DNA of 64,000 bases from Haemonchus contortus. Its lineage: Eukaryota > Nematoda > Chromadorea > Rhabditida > Trichostrongylidae. The position numbers and the translations under genes were made by a program. Location of the stretch: NCBI GenBank assembly GCA_000469685.2, contig LS997563.1, positions 3,049,281-3,113,280 on the forward strand, given 5' to 3'. This document shows, one piece after another, positions 51,201 to 61,600 of the stretch; position 1 is the stretch's first letter, and every line of letters starts with the position of its first letter. The notes beneath the pieces are model-generated. The model worked only from the letters and a program-made list of their open reading frames with translations. It did not search any database and was not told the DNA's origin.

Positions 51201-54200
51201 CCACTTGGTATGTAGTTCCTGCAGAATTGTAGAACGTTCACGGCCAAACTCAAACTGTACACGAAACCAGACCATTCAGGGGGATCGGGGTGGGAGGCTG
51301 CAGGGTAAAATTCCTTGTCTGGGAGGCCACAGTTTTCACATGGGAACAAAGAGGTTTCTCAAGTTGTGTGGCCCCATCGGCAGTCATAACTTAGGGTATT
51401 CGGAGAACGAAGCTTCAGACAAGGTGTTTTTTCCCGGACTAAAACACAGCGATGTTTTCAGGCCGTACACAATGTTGATAAACGTTGAACCCAATATTGC
51501 TATGAGAACACCTTCCCATCTGTTATTCGGAACAGTTTCATGACGTTTTCACTAGCCTACGTAATAGTACCCATCAGTCAACAAGCCTCGTGGCCAGGTT
51601 TTTGAGCGCCCATGGGACACGTCAAGTGCGTCTGATCGTTCTGTGTTCACACACAACGTACACCCGTCTAGTACCGCCCAATTTCATTCGCACACTTCGT
51701 GGTTGTCTATCAGCTCAACAGCAGTCTACCTCTTCTAAATGGTCCTTTCATATCGATATTACACCTTTGCTGGCACCGTCGTCCGTCAAGTTAAAGTGGC
51801 AAACGCTCCCAACGTAAGTGTTCATGATTTCAGTGAAATTTGAGAACTTGACCGGATGTTGATCGATTTCCGTTTATTCCCATTCGTTAGGGTTGTATGA
51901 GTCTCAATCGAACTTCGTCCGTCATCGTCGAACAAGCTAAATCTTTTCCGTCTCATCTCATTATTTAGCTAAATCCGAGAGAAAAGTTTGGAATGGGTCG
52001 CTAGGACTCGAAGGCCTATTCGAGAACTTCGGTTTTCCGCTATATTCATGTGATGCTGAGCGCAACATGAGAGCTTGGGGTCATGTGGGAATAATCTGAG
52101 TAGGGAACTGTTATATCTACACCATATTTTCTATGAAAAGCATTTTCGTTTATAATGAGTGCAATACATTTCTCGAAGCGGGAGAAAATGTAGGAGTAGC
52201 ACCGGCGTGGGTGTAATGATTACCTCTCGCAAGATGCTGGGATGGAGCAAGAATTGAACATTTAATTAAGTCATCTACCCCGGCACACCTTCCCATCGAT
52301 CCTTAGGTTAAAAAAACCATATGTTCTAGAATCAGAAATGTTCCCAAGCATCATTATGAGCTCGTAAAGTTGGCTACATTTCCTTCTCTATGCTCTAGCG
52401 CTCAATGTTTGAGAATAGCGTTTCCCTTCCCAACTACGTCACAGCTTTTTTTTAAAAATCTTTACGTATTTTTTTTGACACTGGAGAGTAGACGAGGTAA
52501 CTGATAAGTGGTGTTGATTCTACACGTATGCTCCTTGGGTAATACCCCAGATCAAATCTAGTTCACGTCAACAGACCCAACAACTTCTCAGGGTTAAGTT
52601 CATTGGTATCACTTTAATTGCTTGGGAGAGTCCTTAAGGAACGGGCCGACCGGCCGAGAGCTACTCTACCAAGGTGAAGACAAGATATGGTACAGGGAAC
52701 TATGTTAGTGAGAAACGGTTTCCACTAAGGGTAAGAGTTTGTCACTGGAAACCAAAGAAGTAACAAAGTGTGCTCTATTTTCATAAGGTCATACCAGAGT
52801 TACTAGATCCGGACCCGTTGACATTTTTCAAAGCAAAAACTGTTCATAGGCTTCGAGTTCATTGTATTCTCAATTGAATTTTGTTCTTCCATGATCCTAG
52901 GGAATTGTAATGATACTTATAAGTAACTTTGTTGGCACTACCATCCTAAGAACGATGTACTCCTTACCTGACCTTCGATTCTTAGAGTTTCATCGTCACC
53001 ATCGTTTAGTCTTCGTTCCAGTCGATAACGATAACATTCATATCAATGATGTACTTTGACCCGTACGCGTATATTCCTCACTCCTGTCTTCCCGTCACGT
53101 GAACTTCACGTGAAATCCCAATCGTTTGTGGGAGGTCTAATCCTGCTTTCCTTACTTTCTGGGAGATTTTCCGATTTCCTTTGGTAGACGAAAAAATTCC
53201 CGATCATTCCGTTACCCTTTAAACTACTTCCTCGCTGTTGTGCTTTCTCTGTCTCTTGGATTAATCGAACCTTGCGTGGAATAGTAGGGTGGCACAGGCC
53301 TTCCCAATCACTTTACATAGGTGGTAAGTGTTGTGTAGAAATGTTTTGGAGCTTTGTTGGAGTTTCATCGCTTGCCTGATGAACTGTAATGAACTGTCCC
53401 AGTCCGCAAAGTTCACCCACCAGACGCGATCAGTGGTGGGCATGGAGATAACGTCAATTTCGTAGTGAGCCGCTGTGGAACTTCACTTTCGAGAATTTTA
53501 CTCAAAATATTCTGGAACTGAGGCTAACCAGAAATTTCATCTGGTTGTGGGTAAAGGCACTCCAACAAACAATTGTGAATCCAGCAGTCGACTGTCGATT
53601 AGAAACGACGCCTCTTCCCGTTAGGAAGACTTGAGCTTTGATAATCTACTCACCCTCGATTTGAATACTTTTTTGGCCTTGTTGACATGTACCTCCACAA
53701 CCTCCGCACGGACCTTTTGTCGCAACGTTCTGTTGGAGACATCATCATACTTTCAACTTGCTATTCAACATGGGTATATTCATTGAGGAGTGAAGTATGT
53801 TAGCTAATCCTACATGCGACAGCAGCTCTGCCTCCACGATCCTGAATTTTCGATCGCCAACAGCTTCATCGAATGAGGTTTCTCAGTGTTGGTGGTTTGT
53901 CAGACTTCTCAATTTCCCAAAAGGATGCAAGAGGGGTTGCTCACTGGGAACACATACCTATCAGTGTGGAATGCGACTGTCCACAGCTCCACCGCGTTGC
54001 TGACAAATTGAATGGAAAACAGCCTTCTTGATGGTAACAAAGAGTCACACAGTCACCGGCAAGGAATCAAGCTTATGGGACCTGTAATTTTGGATGAACA
54101 TGGTAATGATGAGCTTATGAAAAAGTCTGAATTGCATAGGTGTTACGGACTCTGATCGATCCATCTGCCCATTTTCAATAAAATGAAACTCCATAAAAGC

Positions 54201-57199
54201 AAGGCTTTCAGAACTGGGCAGAGAGATGTCCTTTACACTCACTTACAAGCTGTCGTTTCCGTGCTGCTAGAAGTCCTGGATATTAAATTTTGCCCTGCTT
54301 TTCTCGAAAAGTTCTTGACTTGTAGCGACCTTTTATCCGGAGCCACAGGCCCGATCGCTCACTTCTTGCGAGCCAGTGCGATTGTGGGCAGCTCTGTGAA
54401 ACAACCTGTCGTGCACTGTCCTATCTCTTTGATTTCCATCACGCCGGAATTTGCCAGTAGTTTCCGATGGAGTCACACTGTTGCCAATTTCCATCACTCA
54501 GATTGCCCCCTACAACTTTCTTCCCTTATCGATGCCATCATGTGAAGGTGGTCGCCGTTCCAAATCTCCAATTTCCAGGGGAAAAAAATCGGCACGCATC
54601 TTTTTTTTGCTGACTGTTGTCGTTACTTCCTGCATTCAGTGTCACATGGCCGGGCTTGTTGATGTTTTGTTATCGAGAAGTGATTGGTTATTTGCATCGT
54701 GCTATACTGTACCCTGAGCGATTGCCGGCACTACCTGCTGCAAACCTCCCATCATTCTCCATTCACTACGGCTCTAATTATTTCAACAGCTTTAAATGGT
54801 TTTTACGAACTTGGATACTGACGCTTTCCTTGAGTTCACAAACTCCGCCCTCAGTTATACGAGATCTCTGTCCAACGATTTGACGGTGACATCGTTATAA
54901 CACTTCATTTTATGGGCAAATATTATTAAAGATGTTTACAAATGTTAATTTATTTTTGGTGAATTATATGTATAAAGGATAAGCTTTTATTTTGTGATTG
55001 TTGGCTTTTTCAGATTTTTGCAGGCTGTTTTCAAATGAATATCGGTAAAGGTTGATGATGGGATCATTTTTGCAGGTGTCATCAGACCCTGGCAAGGAAC
55101 TCTCTACGTCAATCTTCTACGATGTCGTGCAAGCTCTGGTGGCTCTTTGGACGTGTGTCTTCTCACTCCTCTATTCATATGCATGGCGTCAACATAGAAA
55201 GAAGTTCCTCTTGAGCATTGTGAGTATTCTAAAGTTAAAAGACTAACTAGTACCTAAAACATCTATACAGCAACTCGTAAGGTATTCGATTGACATCATT
55301 TCAACCTCCCTTCTAGCTGGTATGCCGCTCACCTTGGACTCCTTGCAGAATCGTAATCGTGCGAATCTTACAAATGGGCCCTAGGTGGTAGTGTAAGATT
55401 TGCTTCCTAATTAAGTCAGCGTAATAGTGTGCGTATGAGCGGGAGCATATTTCAAGAGCCAACACACCCGATATTACCTTAAGATGGAACCATGGCTTCC
55501 CCACATCCCCATACGTGGTGCTCTCAGATAAACGGCACAGATACGACGTTATGAAGGCGCAAAGTTTCTGTCACCAGGTACACCCAAAGACGGACGAGTT
55601 CCAGCGGCGTAGTAGAGGTTGTGCAATCGCAAGAGGGATCCGCTATCTTCTCCCCGAAAATGGCGTCGCGTTCGCCGCACCCGATCGCGCTATGAAGGGA
55701 AAGATTTGAATCCTCAGAGCAAGGATAGGGTAGCCGCCGCGTGACCTTTGCCGCTTGCAGTGGGGATCCGGGGAAAAGTTCCGGCACCCAAACCCAAGAG
55801 ACACCCACGTTGGAAATTCAAAACTCGTGACCCATAGCGTCGGTGGAGCAGTTTGGACATGTTTTGCCTAACGTAGTCAGACCTTTACGCATTTGCAGCT
55901 GAAATCTCGTCCGAATAGAGCAGCTGAAATCTCGTCCGAATACCTGTTCCATGCTATTTCCGTCATGGTAATCACGTACAACCTCTTTTGCAACTTTGGG
56001 AAGCCTTATTTTTCGCAAATAGGCCGATTTTTTCGCTCTATGCGCCATCGGAGCATCGCTCTACATCAACACTTCCTTTCTCATATTGAAGTGGTACCTC
56101 AAGATCGTAGGGAACTGTGCCTTGAAAATAATATGGGTGGGTGGGGAAAATTCACCTCAAGTTGTAGTAACACTCAACACGTAAGATTCGAAGAAGTTGA
56201 AAAGGTTGATGTGATGTTAGCAATAGCGGCAAGTAGTAGAGTCATATGTCACAACATGGGTGTTTACTTCACCTCGGTCATTCCGACCAATAGGTAGCGA
56301 TTAATATCGATTGGTACCGTTTGGTGGCGTGATTGGATCAGTGACTACTACTGTGATTGTGAGCTCCCATTCACAACAGATCAACCCATTTCTAGGGAAT
56401 GCATGGGGAGTGAAAATCAGAAGTGATTGACAAGGAATACTGACATGAACATTAACGCTTTTTGTAATCAGTGGATACTAGTCGAAACTAGCGGCTTTTA
56501 CCTTTCGGACCTGCAAGCTGTGAATTAGAAGCCTGTCCAAGTGGTCATAGTGGGTACGATTGGAGCTCTCAAAATCATTTAGAGTAAGAATCATGGCTTA
56601 TTCCCAGTTATTACAAATCGATTTTGCGGGTAAATGCAAACGAGTACTCAGTGAAAATATCTTTGACCCAATCCACAGTCTTCGGCAGTGATTCTTGTCA
56701 ATGGTCGAACTACTCGAATTCATCATCAGTTTTATCTGAGTAAAACTTAAGCGTTAGGGACAGCATTTTTCTCCTTTTCAGTTCTTCGTTGTTCCGACTG
56801 TGTTCACAGTGTGCTGCATTATATCTGGTCTACTGGCTACGATCGTTGTACTGGGGCGACTATTCAGTGCACCGATCGCCTACAAGGACTTTCTGAACAT
56901 GCGTGAAAAGATGCTGAATCGGCAAGGTGCGTTGGCATTGCCTTCAAATACTCCTTGTGACCGACAAGACGAACGAAATGATTACAGATTCGATTGACTG
57001 TTTGAAACGCCAGCGTTCGTATTCTGGTGCATCGTCAGTGTCTGTTACCTCTGAGGACTATCTACCGAAGCCGTTGTGTAGACGACATTCAGTCAGTCAT
57101 AACAGTCTCTGTTCACGACCACCAAGTGTGAATCGAAAATACAGCTACGCCTATTCACACTACAATGCCTGTGATTCTGATGAAGGCGAACAACACTAG
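39255..57199 (+). CDS. Unrecognised multi-pass membrane protein, twelve exons
   Basis: Exons: 39255-39288, 39379-39482, 42811-42924, 43097-43294, 43734-43803, 43879-43974, 45652-45767, 46709-46774, 48159-48245, 55076-55219, 56782-56926, 56988-57199. All junctions have GT/AG ends and matching phase; the sum is 1386 nt (461 aa plus TAG). There is no signal peptide. The N-terminal third is polar with sequons NYT and NST and three cysteines (IRCQ, DQDC-like DEQDC, YRCG). Hydrophobic segments follow: VVLELLVTLVDLGIFLIV, FLILQFVQCFELTACLIV, YALAPLSLALFVMLW, then a charged 90-residue loop, FYDVVQALVALWTCVFSLLY and VFTVCCIISGLLATIVVLG. The tail is rich in Ser, Tyr, Arg and Asn. Five TMs suggest a receptor- or channel-like protein; I recognise no family motif. 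The 6.8-kb intron before 55076 and the 3.3-kb intron before 42811 are the weakest joins, and this could be two genes. Confidence 0.6.
41518..41650 (+). repeat. Second tRNA-derived SINE family (tRNA-Ser-like), copy 2
   Basis: The head resembles tRNA-Ser: CCCGAGTGGTTCAAGGGCTA (D-arm and A-box), CTGGAAA (a GGA anticodon loop) and GGGTTCGCGTCC (B-box). The anticodon stem is mispaired and there is no proper acceptor stem, so it is a tRNA-derived repeat and not a working tRNA. The GGCCGAAGCTTTGCCAGCAA tail matches copy 1. Confidence 0.5.
42140..42260 (+). repeat. MITE-like element right-end fragment
   Basis: Ends in ACCGTTTTTATCGTGAACTG and CGCCTTGAAC, the family right terminus. It lies in the 3.3-kb intron of the membrane-protein gene. 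Confidence 0.45.
43339..43580 (-). repeat. SINE family S copy in a membrane-protein intron
   Basis: Reverse copy with a well-preserved B-box on the minus strand (GAGTTCGAACCCGGGACC near 43555-43572). It lies in the intron between 43294 and 43734. Confidence 0.65.
44563..44680. repeat. Hairpin palindrome (about 50-bp arms)
   Basis: GAAGCTGTCCCTCATAAGGG...TGATAATCC pairs with GAATTATCATCACAACGGGA...GGGAAGCTTC. The arms are less perfect than in the others. It lies in the intron between 43974 and 45652. Confidence 0.7.
45090..45386 (+). repeat. Dispersed repeat carrying a hydrophobic reading frame, copy 2
   Basis: An open frame from 45072 to 45386 reads FAVITALAFFIQLNRYA, then ILCIILLLVLFFFYFLP and CYIPSRATPLSPRRDHF. 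It continues past the shared core to TAG. It sits in the intron between 43974 and 45652 of the membrane-protein gene. The copy 1 and 2 peptides align without gaps across the core. Confidence 0.55.
46970..47205 (+). repeat. SINE family S copy, degenerate
   Basis: Weak but ordered matches to the family: GCCTTCCGACCCTC, AACTTGTACA, GCCACTAAGATTCTGAAATG and CAGGATTGATCCG. It lies in an intron of the multi-pass membrane-protein gene. Confidence 0.45.
49085..49310 (-). repeat. Dispersed repeat carrying a hydrophobic reading frame, copy 3 (frameshifted)
   Basis: The minus strand repeats GCCGTTATTACAGCTCTAAC and TGCTACATTCCTTCGCGCGC of the other two copies. One extra base in the CTCAATCCGATATGC stretch shifts the frame, so this copy cannot encode the same peptide. 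Confidence 0.5.
50174..50207 (-). repeat. MITE-like element terminus, reverse orientation
   Basis: ACCCAAAATTATCGTGAACT then GTGCCTTTAA is the reverse complement of the family left end. The rest of the element to the left is diverged. Confidence 0.45.
50570..50790 (+). repeat. MITE-like element internal fragment
   Basis: Diverged body with TCATGGAAAGGGTATTTCAT, GGCTATAGCAAGTCAAAATG and CTGTTGCCATGGATCGGG, in family order. No termini were found. Confidence 0.4.
55515..56127 (-). repeat. MITE-like element, reverse copy with an internal duplication
   Basis: The reverse-complement body includes GAAATCTCGTCCGAATA twice in tandem (about 55900-55942), a 24-bp duplication. The terminus GGGAACTGTGCCTTGAAAA lies near 56109. 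It sits in an intron of the membrane-protein gene. Confidence 0.5.
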
Positions 57200-58486
57200 C
57201 TGGTTGTTCGTTCTCTTCTGCTTCTCTATTTATTTTACCTCCATCATTTGCTTTCATTATCATTTTACAGAACTCTTACTTCTTTTTTTCAAATATTTTC
57301 ACTATTGTTCGATGATACGTGTTCATATGGTACTCTCTGTATAACGTTTCGAATGCCTCTTCTAAATAGTTTCTCTACGGGTTGAGCTAGATGAATTTTG
57401 ATTTGTATCGCATTGAATTCGATGTATTTTATTTTATATATGGTATACTCGTAGCCGACGAAACAATTCTATAAAACGAAGTTCATCTATTGCGATTACT
57501 GGATGTTACTGCGATTACTGTACATCAAATGGCTTCTGAAAATGTAATGAATTTGCCGGAAACAAGCTGGTACCCGCCAAAGGATGCCATCCTTATTATT
57601 TCTCATTCATGACATCTAAACATGTAGTTTAATATTTCTCAATCATGACATCTAAACATGTAGTTGTAGACGAGAATCTATAGTCGGACCCGTGGTAGTG
57701 GGCTAACGAGGGAACGAGCAATGGGTTTCTCATCACCATCATTTGTTATGGTCACTAGTCCTCTTTATTGAACCAATAATTAAAAAAGGGAAGAAGGGTG
57801 AAAATGTTTTTGGGAGGAAGGGGGGGGGGAGGGGAGGGGATGGGTGGACAACACCCTTCAAAATCGTTGAGGGCTAGAACGCAAAGGAGGGTAACCGATT
57901 TCGTGAGCCCAGAATGGTGCTCAGGAACGTTTCGTACCCAATAAATATGTTTTTTTCAAACTAAGACCAGAAGGGAAGGAGTTCCGAGGTGGATGAGCCA
58001 ATTGTATGTTCATTCCTTACCCTATTTCAGTTTTTTGCACAAACTAATCATCTCACTGACCCTAGAGCTTGTTTAGCACTAAAAGTTGGGTAAAAACAAT
58101 ATTCTGTGGCTGAAAACTATTTATAAGCGTGAATAAGTCAGCTACCCCTTCTTTGTGCTTTAATTTTCAATAACTCAAGAGGGAGCTGCCCCCTCCCCCC
58201 CTCCCCCTGACTGTATCCATTTTCACCGAAAAAAACAAAAAAAAGATAAATTTCTGGCGGTTAAATATCCTGTCTGAGTAGTCCGAATCGGTTGTGATCA
58301 CTTTTAACAGATTTGCATGAATTTAGATCCGACGAATAGAATTTGGATTTTGGTCTGAATAGAGTTTGTTCTGGGTTCCATTTAAAACTTCTTTTTCAAA
58401 AAAGTTTTTTTTTTGAAAACAGTTCATGATGCAGATTGCTACCATCTTAGTATGATGATGGTAGAACGTTTGACAACATTAAAGAA
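57200..58486. other. Convergent intergenic region between the membrane-protein gene and IFT172
   Basis: This A/T-rich spacer holds the 3' ends of both genes, a 35-bp direct duplication, a poly-G tract near 57823-57840 and a C-rich tract near 58190. No additional exon was seen. Confidence 0.5.
57599..57668. repeat. Short direct duplication downstream of the membrane-protein gene
   Basis: ATTTCTCATTCATGACATCT is followed by ATTTCTCAATCATGACATCT, and each is followed by AAACATGTAGTT. The repeats are about 35 bp and almost identical. Confidence 0.7.
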
Positions 58487-58496
58487 TTTATTTATT
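58487..58496 (-). terminator. Overlapping AATAAA signals downstream of the IFT172 stop
   Basis: On the minus strand AATAAATAAA contains two overlapping hexamers about 155 nt beyond the TGA. This fits the 3' end of the IFT172 transcript. It also sets the convergent boundary with the + strand membrane-protein gene ending at 57199. Confidence 0.5.
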
Positions 58497-58648
58497 GCAG
58501 GCGATACTAAAACTTCGAACAGGAAATAGTATAAGGACTTTACTCGTTCAGAACACAATCTTTCCAACAACGGGGATTGATCAACAACAATAACTTCTAC
58601 TACTTCTCCATGATATGTAACAAAGATTATTCTGACACCATCTCAGAA

Positions 58649-61600
58649 TCAAAGTGACATGTTCAATGGAGCGTGAGCCCACTTCGACATGAACTCTTGC
58701 ACATTGATAAGTTGATCGGTAGGATTCGTCTTGATGGCAATCAGAAATCGATTGAGATTGTCCTTGTCAGCGCTGAGGTCACCGAAGTCGATGCGAGTTC
58801 TCGTGATTGGATAACCTACAGTGTAAAAGAATAATAATTATCGAGAAGGGAATGGAAAGCAGGGGAAGCCGCCTATTCGACGCGGTTTAAGAGCTAAACA
58901 ACTCGTCCAGGTAATCTCGGCTCTTACAGTAATCCGGCACGTGTTAACACGCAAATTTTTACCCGTCACATATACGATGCGTCGAAAAGGGGCTTTGAGC
59001 AAGGACACAGGGTGGTCGTTGGGTAAGCCAGAAGGTTACTGTAAGAGCCGAGTGCCGGACTGAATTTTCGTTCTAGTCAGAATACAAAGGGGTCCGCAAT
59101 TCGGCGTCTAATAGTACTGGCGTCATCGATCGGCTGGATGAGGGTTGGCCGATTAGCTTGGTTAGGAGGATGAAAAGCCTGAACGAGTTATCCAGCTCAG
59201 AAACCGCGTGAACGGGCGGTGCGATCCGAAGGGCCGCACTAAGCGACCGCCTTCCCTTCCCTGTCACCCAGAAAGCAAAGCGTGTTACCTGTAATGATAC
59301 ACTCAGGCCACTTTTGGCCATTGGCTTCAATTGTGGCCTCGAACAGGCCGCGAGAGTCCAGTTTAAGATCTCGAGAGGCGCCGTCGTCCACTGAGGTGGC
59401 TAGCACCCATTCCTTCACTTCTTCATGTACAGAACCCTAAAGATGTGAGAATTCTGAGAAAAAGGCAACAAGCCCCTAAGCAGGATCTTTTTTACCTCAA
59501 TCCATGAAGACTCAGGTAGAGGTACTTCTGAAGGGATGTCAGTACCTTCGAAGGCAGAATAATCAACAAGTGATGCGTCGCCTGTAAGTTGTACCTTTGT
59601 ATACCTAGGGCTCACTCTAGCAGCTTTAGGCCAACTTAAACTCACCCTCATCGATAGCATCTACCAGGTCTAAGTAATGATTGAGTAGTAAAAATGCTAG
59701 AGGTGCGTAATCTCCACCAGTCTCCTGAAACCAACTTTCGTGTCGTCCGTTCAAACAACTTTTCAGCAGGAGACAATAAAGGACAATAAAGGCTTTGTTT
59801 GATATAAGCTTGTGATTTTAAGGTAAGCCGCCACTCACAGGACAGGTCCAAAGAGCTTGGGGCTTCCCCCTCAGGGCTTGGTCGTTTTCAAAAACATTTG
59901 AAAGATGAATTGGATGTAATGCTAACCTTAGCTGCCATTCCTGCTTGATAGAAAACACGATCTGCAGGAATGAGATCGGAGTAGCGTAAAAGTGAAATGG
60001 ATTGCTGTAAGCGGAACCTCTGCGAATCCACTGATTGAATTTCCTGTAACAAAAAAGAAGAAATAGGTAGTAGCTGGTGGCGGATGTTGCGTCCAAATCC
60101 CCATGCACGCGCTAGCAGCGCTTTTGCAGACCCTAACTATCCGCCGGATCTTATCCATTCACTTCCATTCGGAATCGTAGTGGCGTAGGGCCTATACAAT
60201 GATTTGCAGAGGCCAGCCGATGTACAACTCAGTGCTTTTATCCTCCCAGACGAGTCTGGTACCAATTCACCGAAACCGGAGTGATGGAATGCTTGGTTGG
60301 CCTAGGCGGGCATCGATTCGGAATTGGAGACCCTGTCCGTGAGATAGTGCGCCACTTGCTACTACCTCACCTCCGCCCATAAATTAATTATCTCATATGC
60401 ACTCGACTATTAATATGAAAAAAGTGGACAATGGAGAGTCCAGAGGTCGTTACCAGAGCCCATTACGCAGATGCTTTCCCGATTAGAGGCACAGCTTACG
60501 GTATATGGTTTCTGAGATCTCCCCCTGGAATGAGTCCCTTACCTCCAAGAATAGCACAACGAAAGCTAAGCGTGTCGCAAAACAGCCTAGATAGGGTAAA
60601 TAGAAGATTTCGAAATCGAAGCTGTGGAAATTGCACTATTCGCACCGGGACGCACACGTTCCAACGAGGAGCTTACTGTAGTCAGCAGTACGCAATGGTA
60701 CAAACGTTTGAACAGCTCGTCCTATACACCTCCCACATAACTTTTGCCGTCACAAACTCGTCCATTCCCTAATTACATAAATTAATTTTCGGAGCCTCCT
60801 TTACCTCTAAAACTCTAAACATCGGATTTTGCGGTTTCCTCACCATCTCGCTATTCTGGACTATAACTTCCATTATTTGTCTAAAAGTCGATTGCCCCTA
60901 TTAACGTAAACTGCTTTTTTTGTCAAAGTCAGTATCAACACAACATGCTTCCTGAGCGGTGTTGAAGCCTGCTCCCTGAAAACTAAGAATGCTGTGGGTA
61001 TTCTGCTGGTCTGTCGTTCAACTCCCTTTTCTAGGCTCATACGAATTCATAGAATACCGTCTTTATTACCTCCATTGCACATCGAATTGTCATGAGGTGA
61101 AGAGCATGGACGTATCTTTCGAAGATCTGAACTAACGAGTATAGCTAATGCAGATTTTAAAGGAGAGAGCCACTTACATGCCGACTCTCAGAGTTTTCTT
61201 TTTCAAGTAACTCGTACACTGAAAGAAATAGATTTCGAACAGGACTCAGTCGAGCATATTCTTCTGAAGGACTGCTGAATGACTGTGACACAACCTGGAA
61301 ATGATCAACTGACTAAGCTCCCTCTGAGTAACTAGTAAATCTGTCAGACTTCAAAGGTGGCATATACCCATGAAGGACATTTGCTTGGCCTAGACGGCCA
61401 GAGGCCTAGACGAGTCCACCTGCGGCTATTGGGAGATAGCTCCCGTAGCTCTGAGGTGATAGGGTCTGGAGTGTAGTGATAGACGTACCTTATCAACTAT
61501 AGCCTTATAGAGGTTGAAGTTTGCAGGATTCGATGAGGCGCCGTATTTTTCGAAAACGTTCAGCATCAGATCGATATGATTTTGAGAAAGCAGTTCAGCT

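Larger units (their letters stand above)
48246..55075. other. Large intron (6.8 kb) of the membrane-protein model, or a gap between two genes
   Basis: Contains copy 3 of the hydrophobic-frame repeat, MITE pieces and a microsatellite-bearing segment near 49460-49540. Open frames at 51100-51817 and 53260-54545 lack recognisable motifs and clear splice sites. Confidence 0.4.

Noticed and set aside
51082..51345. Frame reading KYHWKVGIPHVF and onward
   Set aside because: Interrupted by a stop and lacking consistent splice sites. No domain recognised.
54183..54717. Frames of 120 and 88 codons on the + strand
   Set aside because: No motif or clear splice sites, and they lie inside the long intron of the membrane-protein model.
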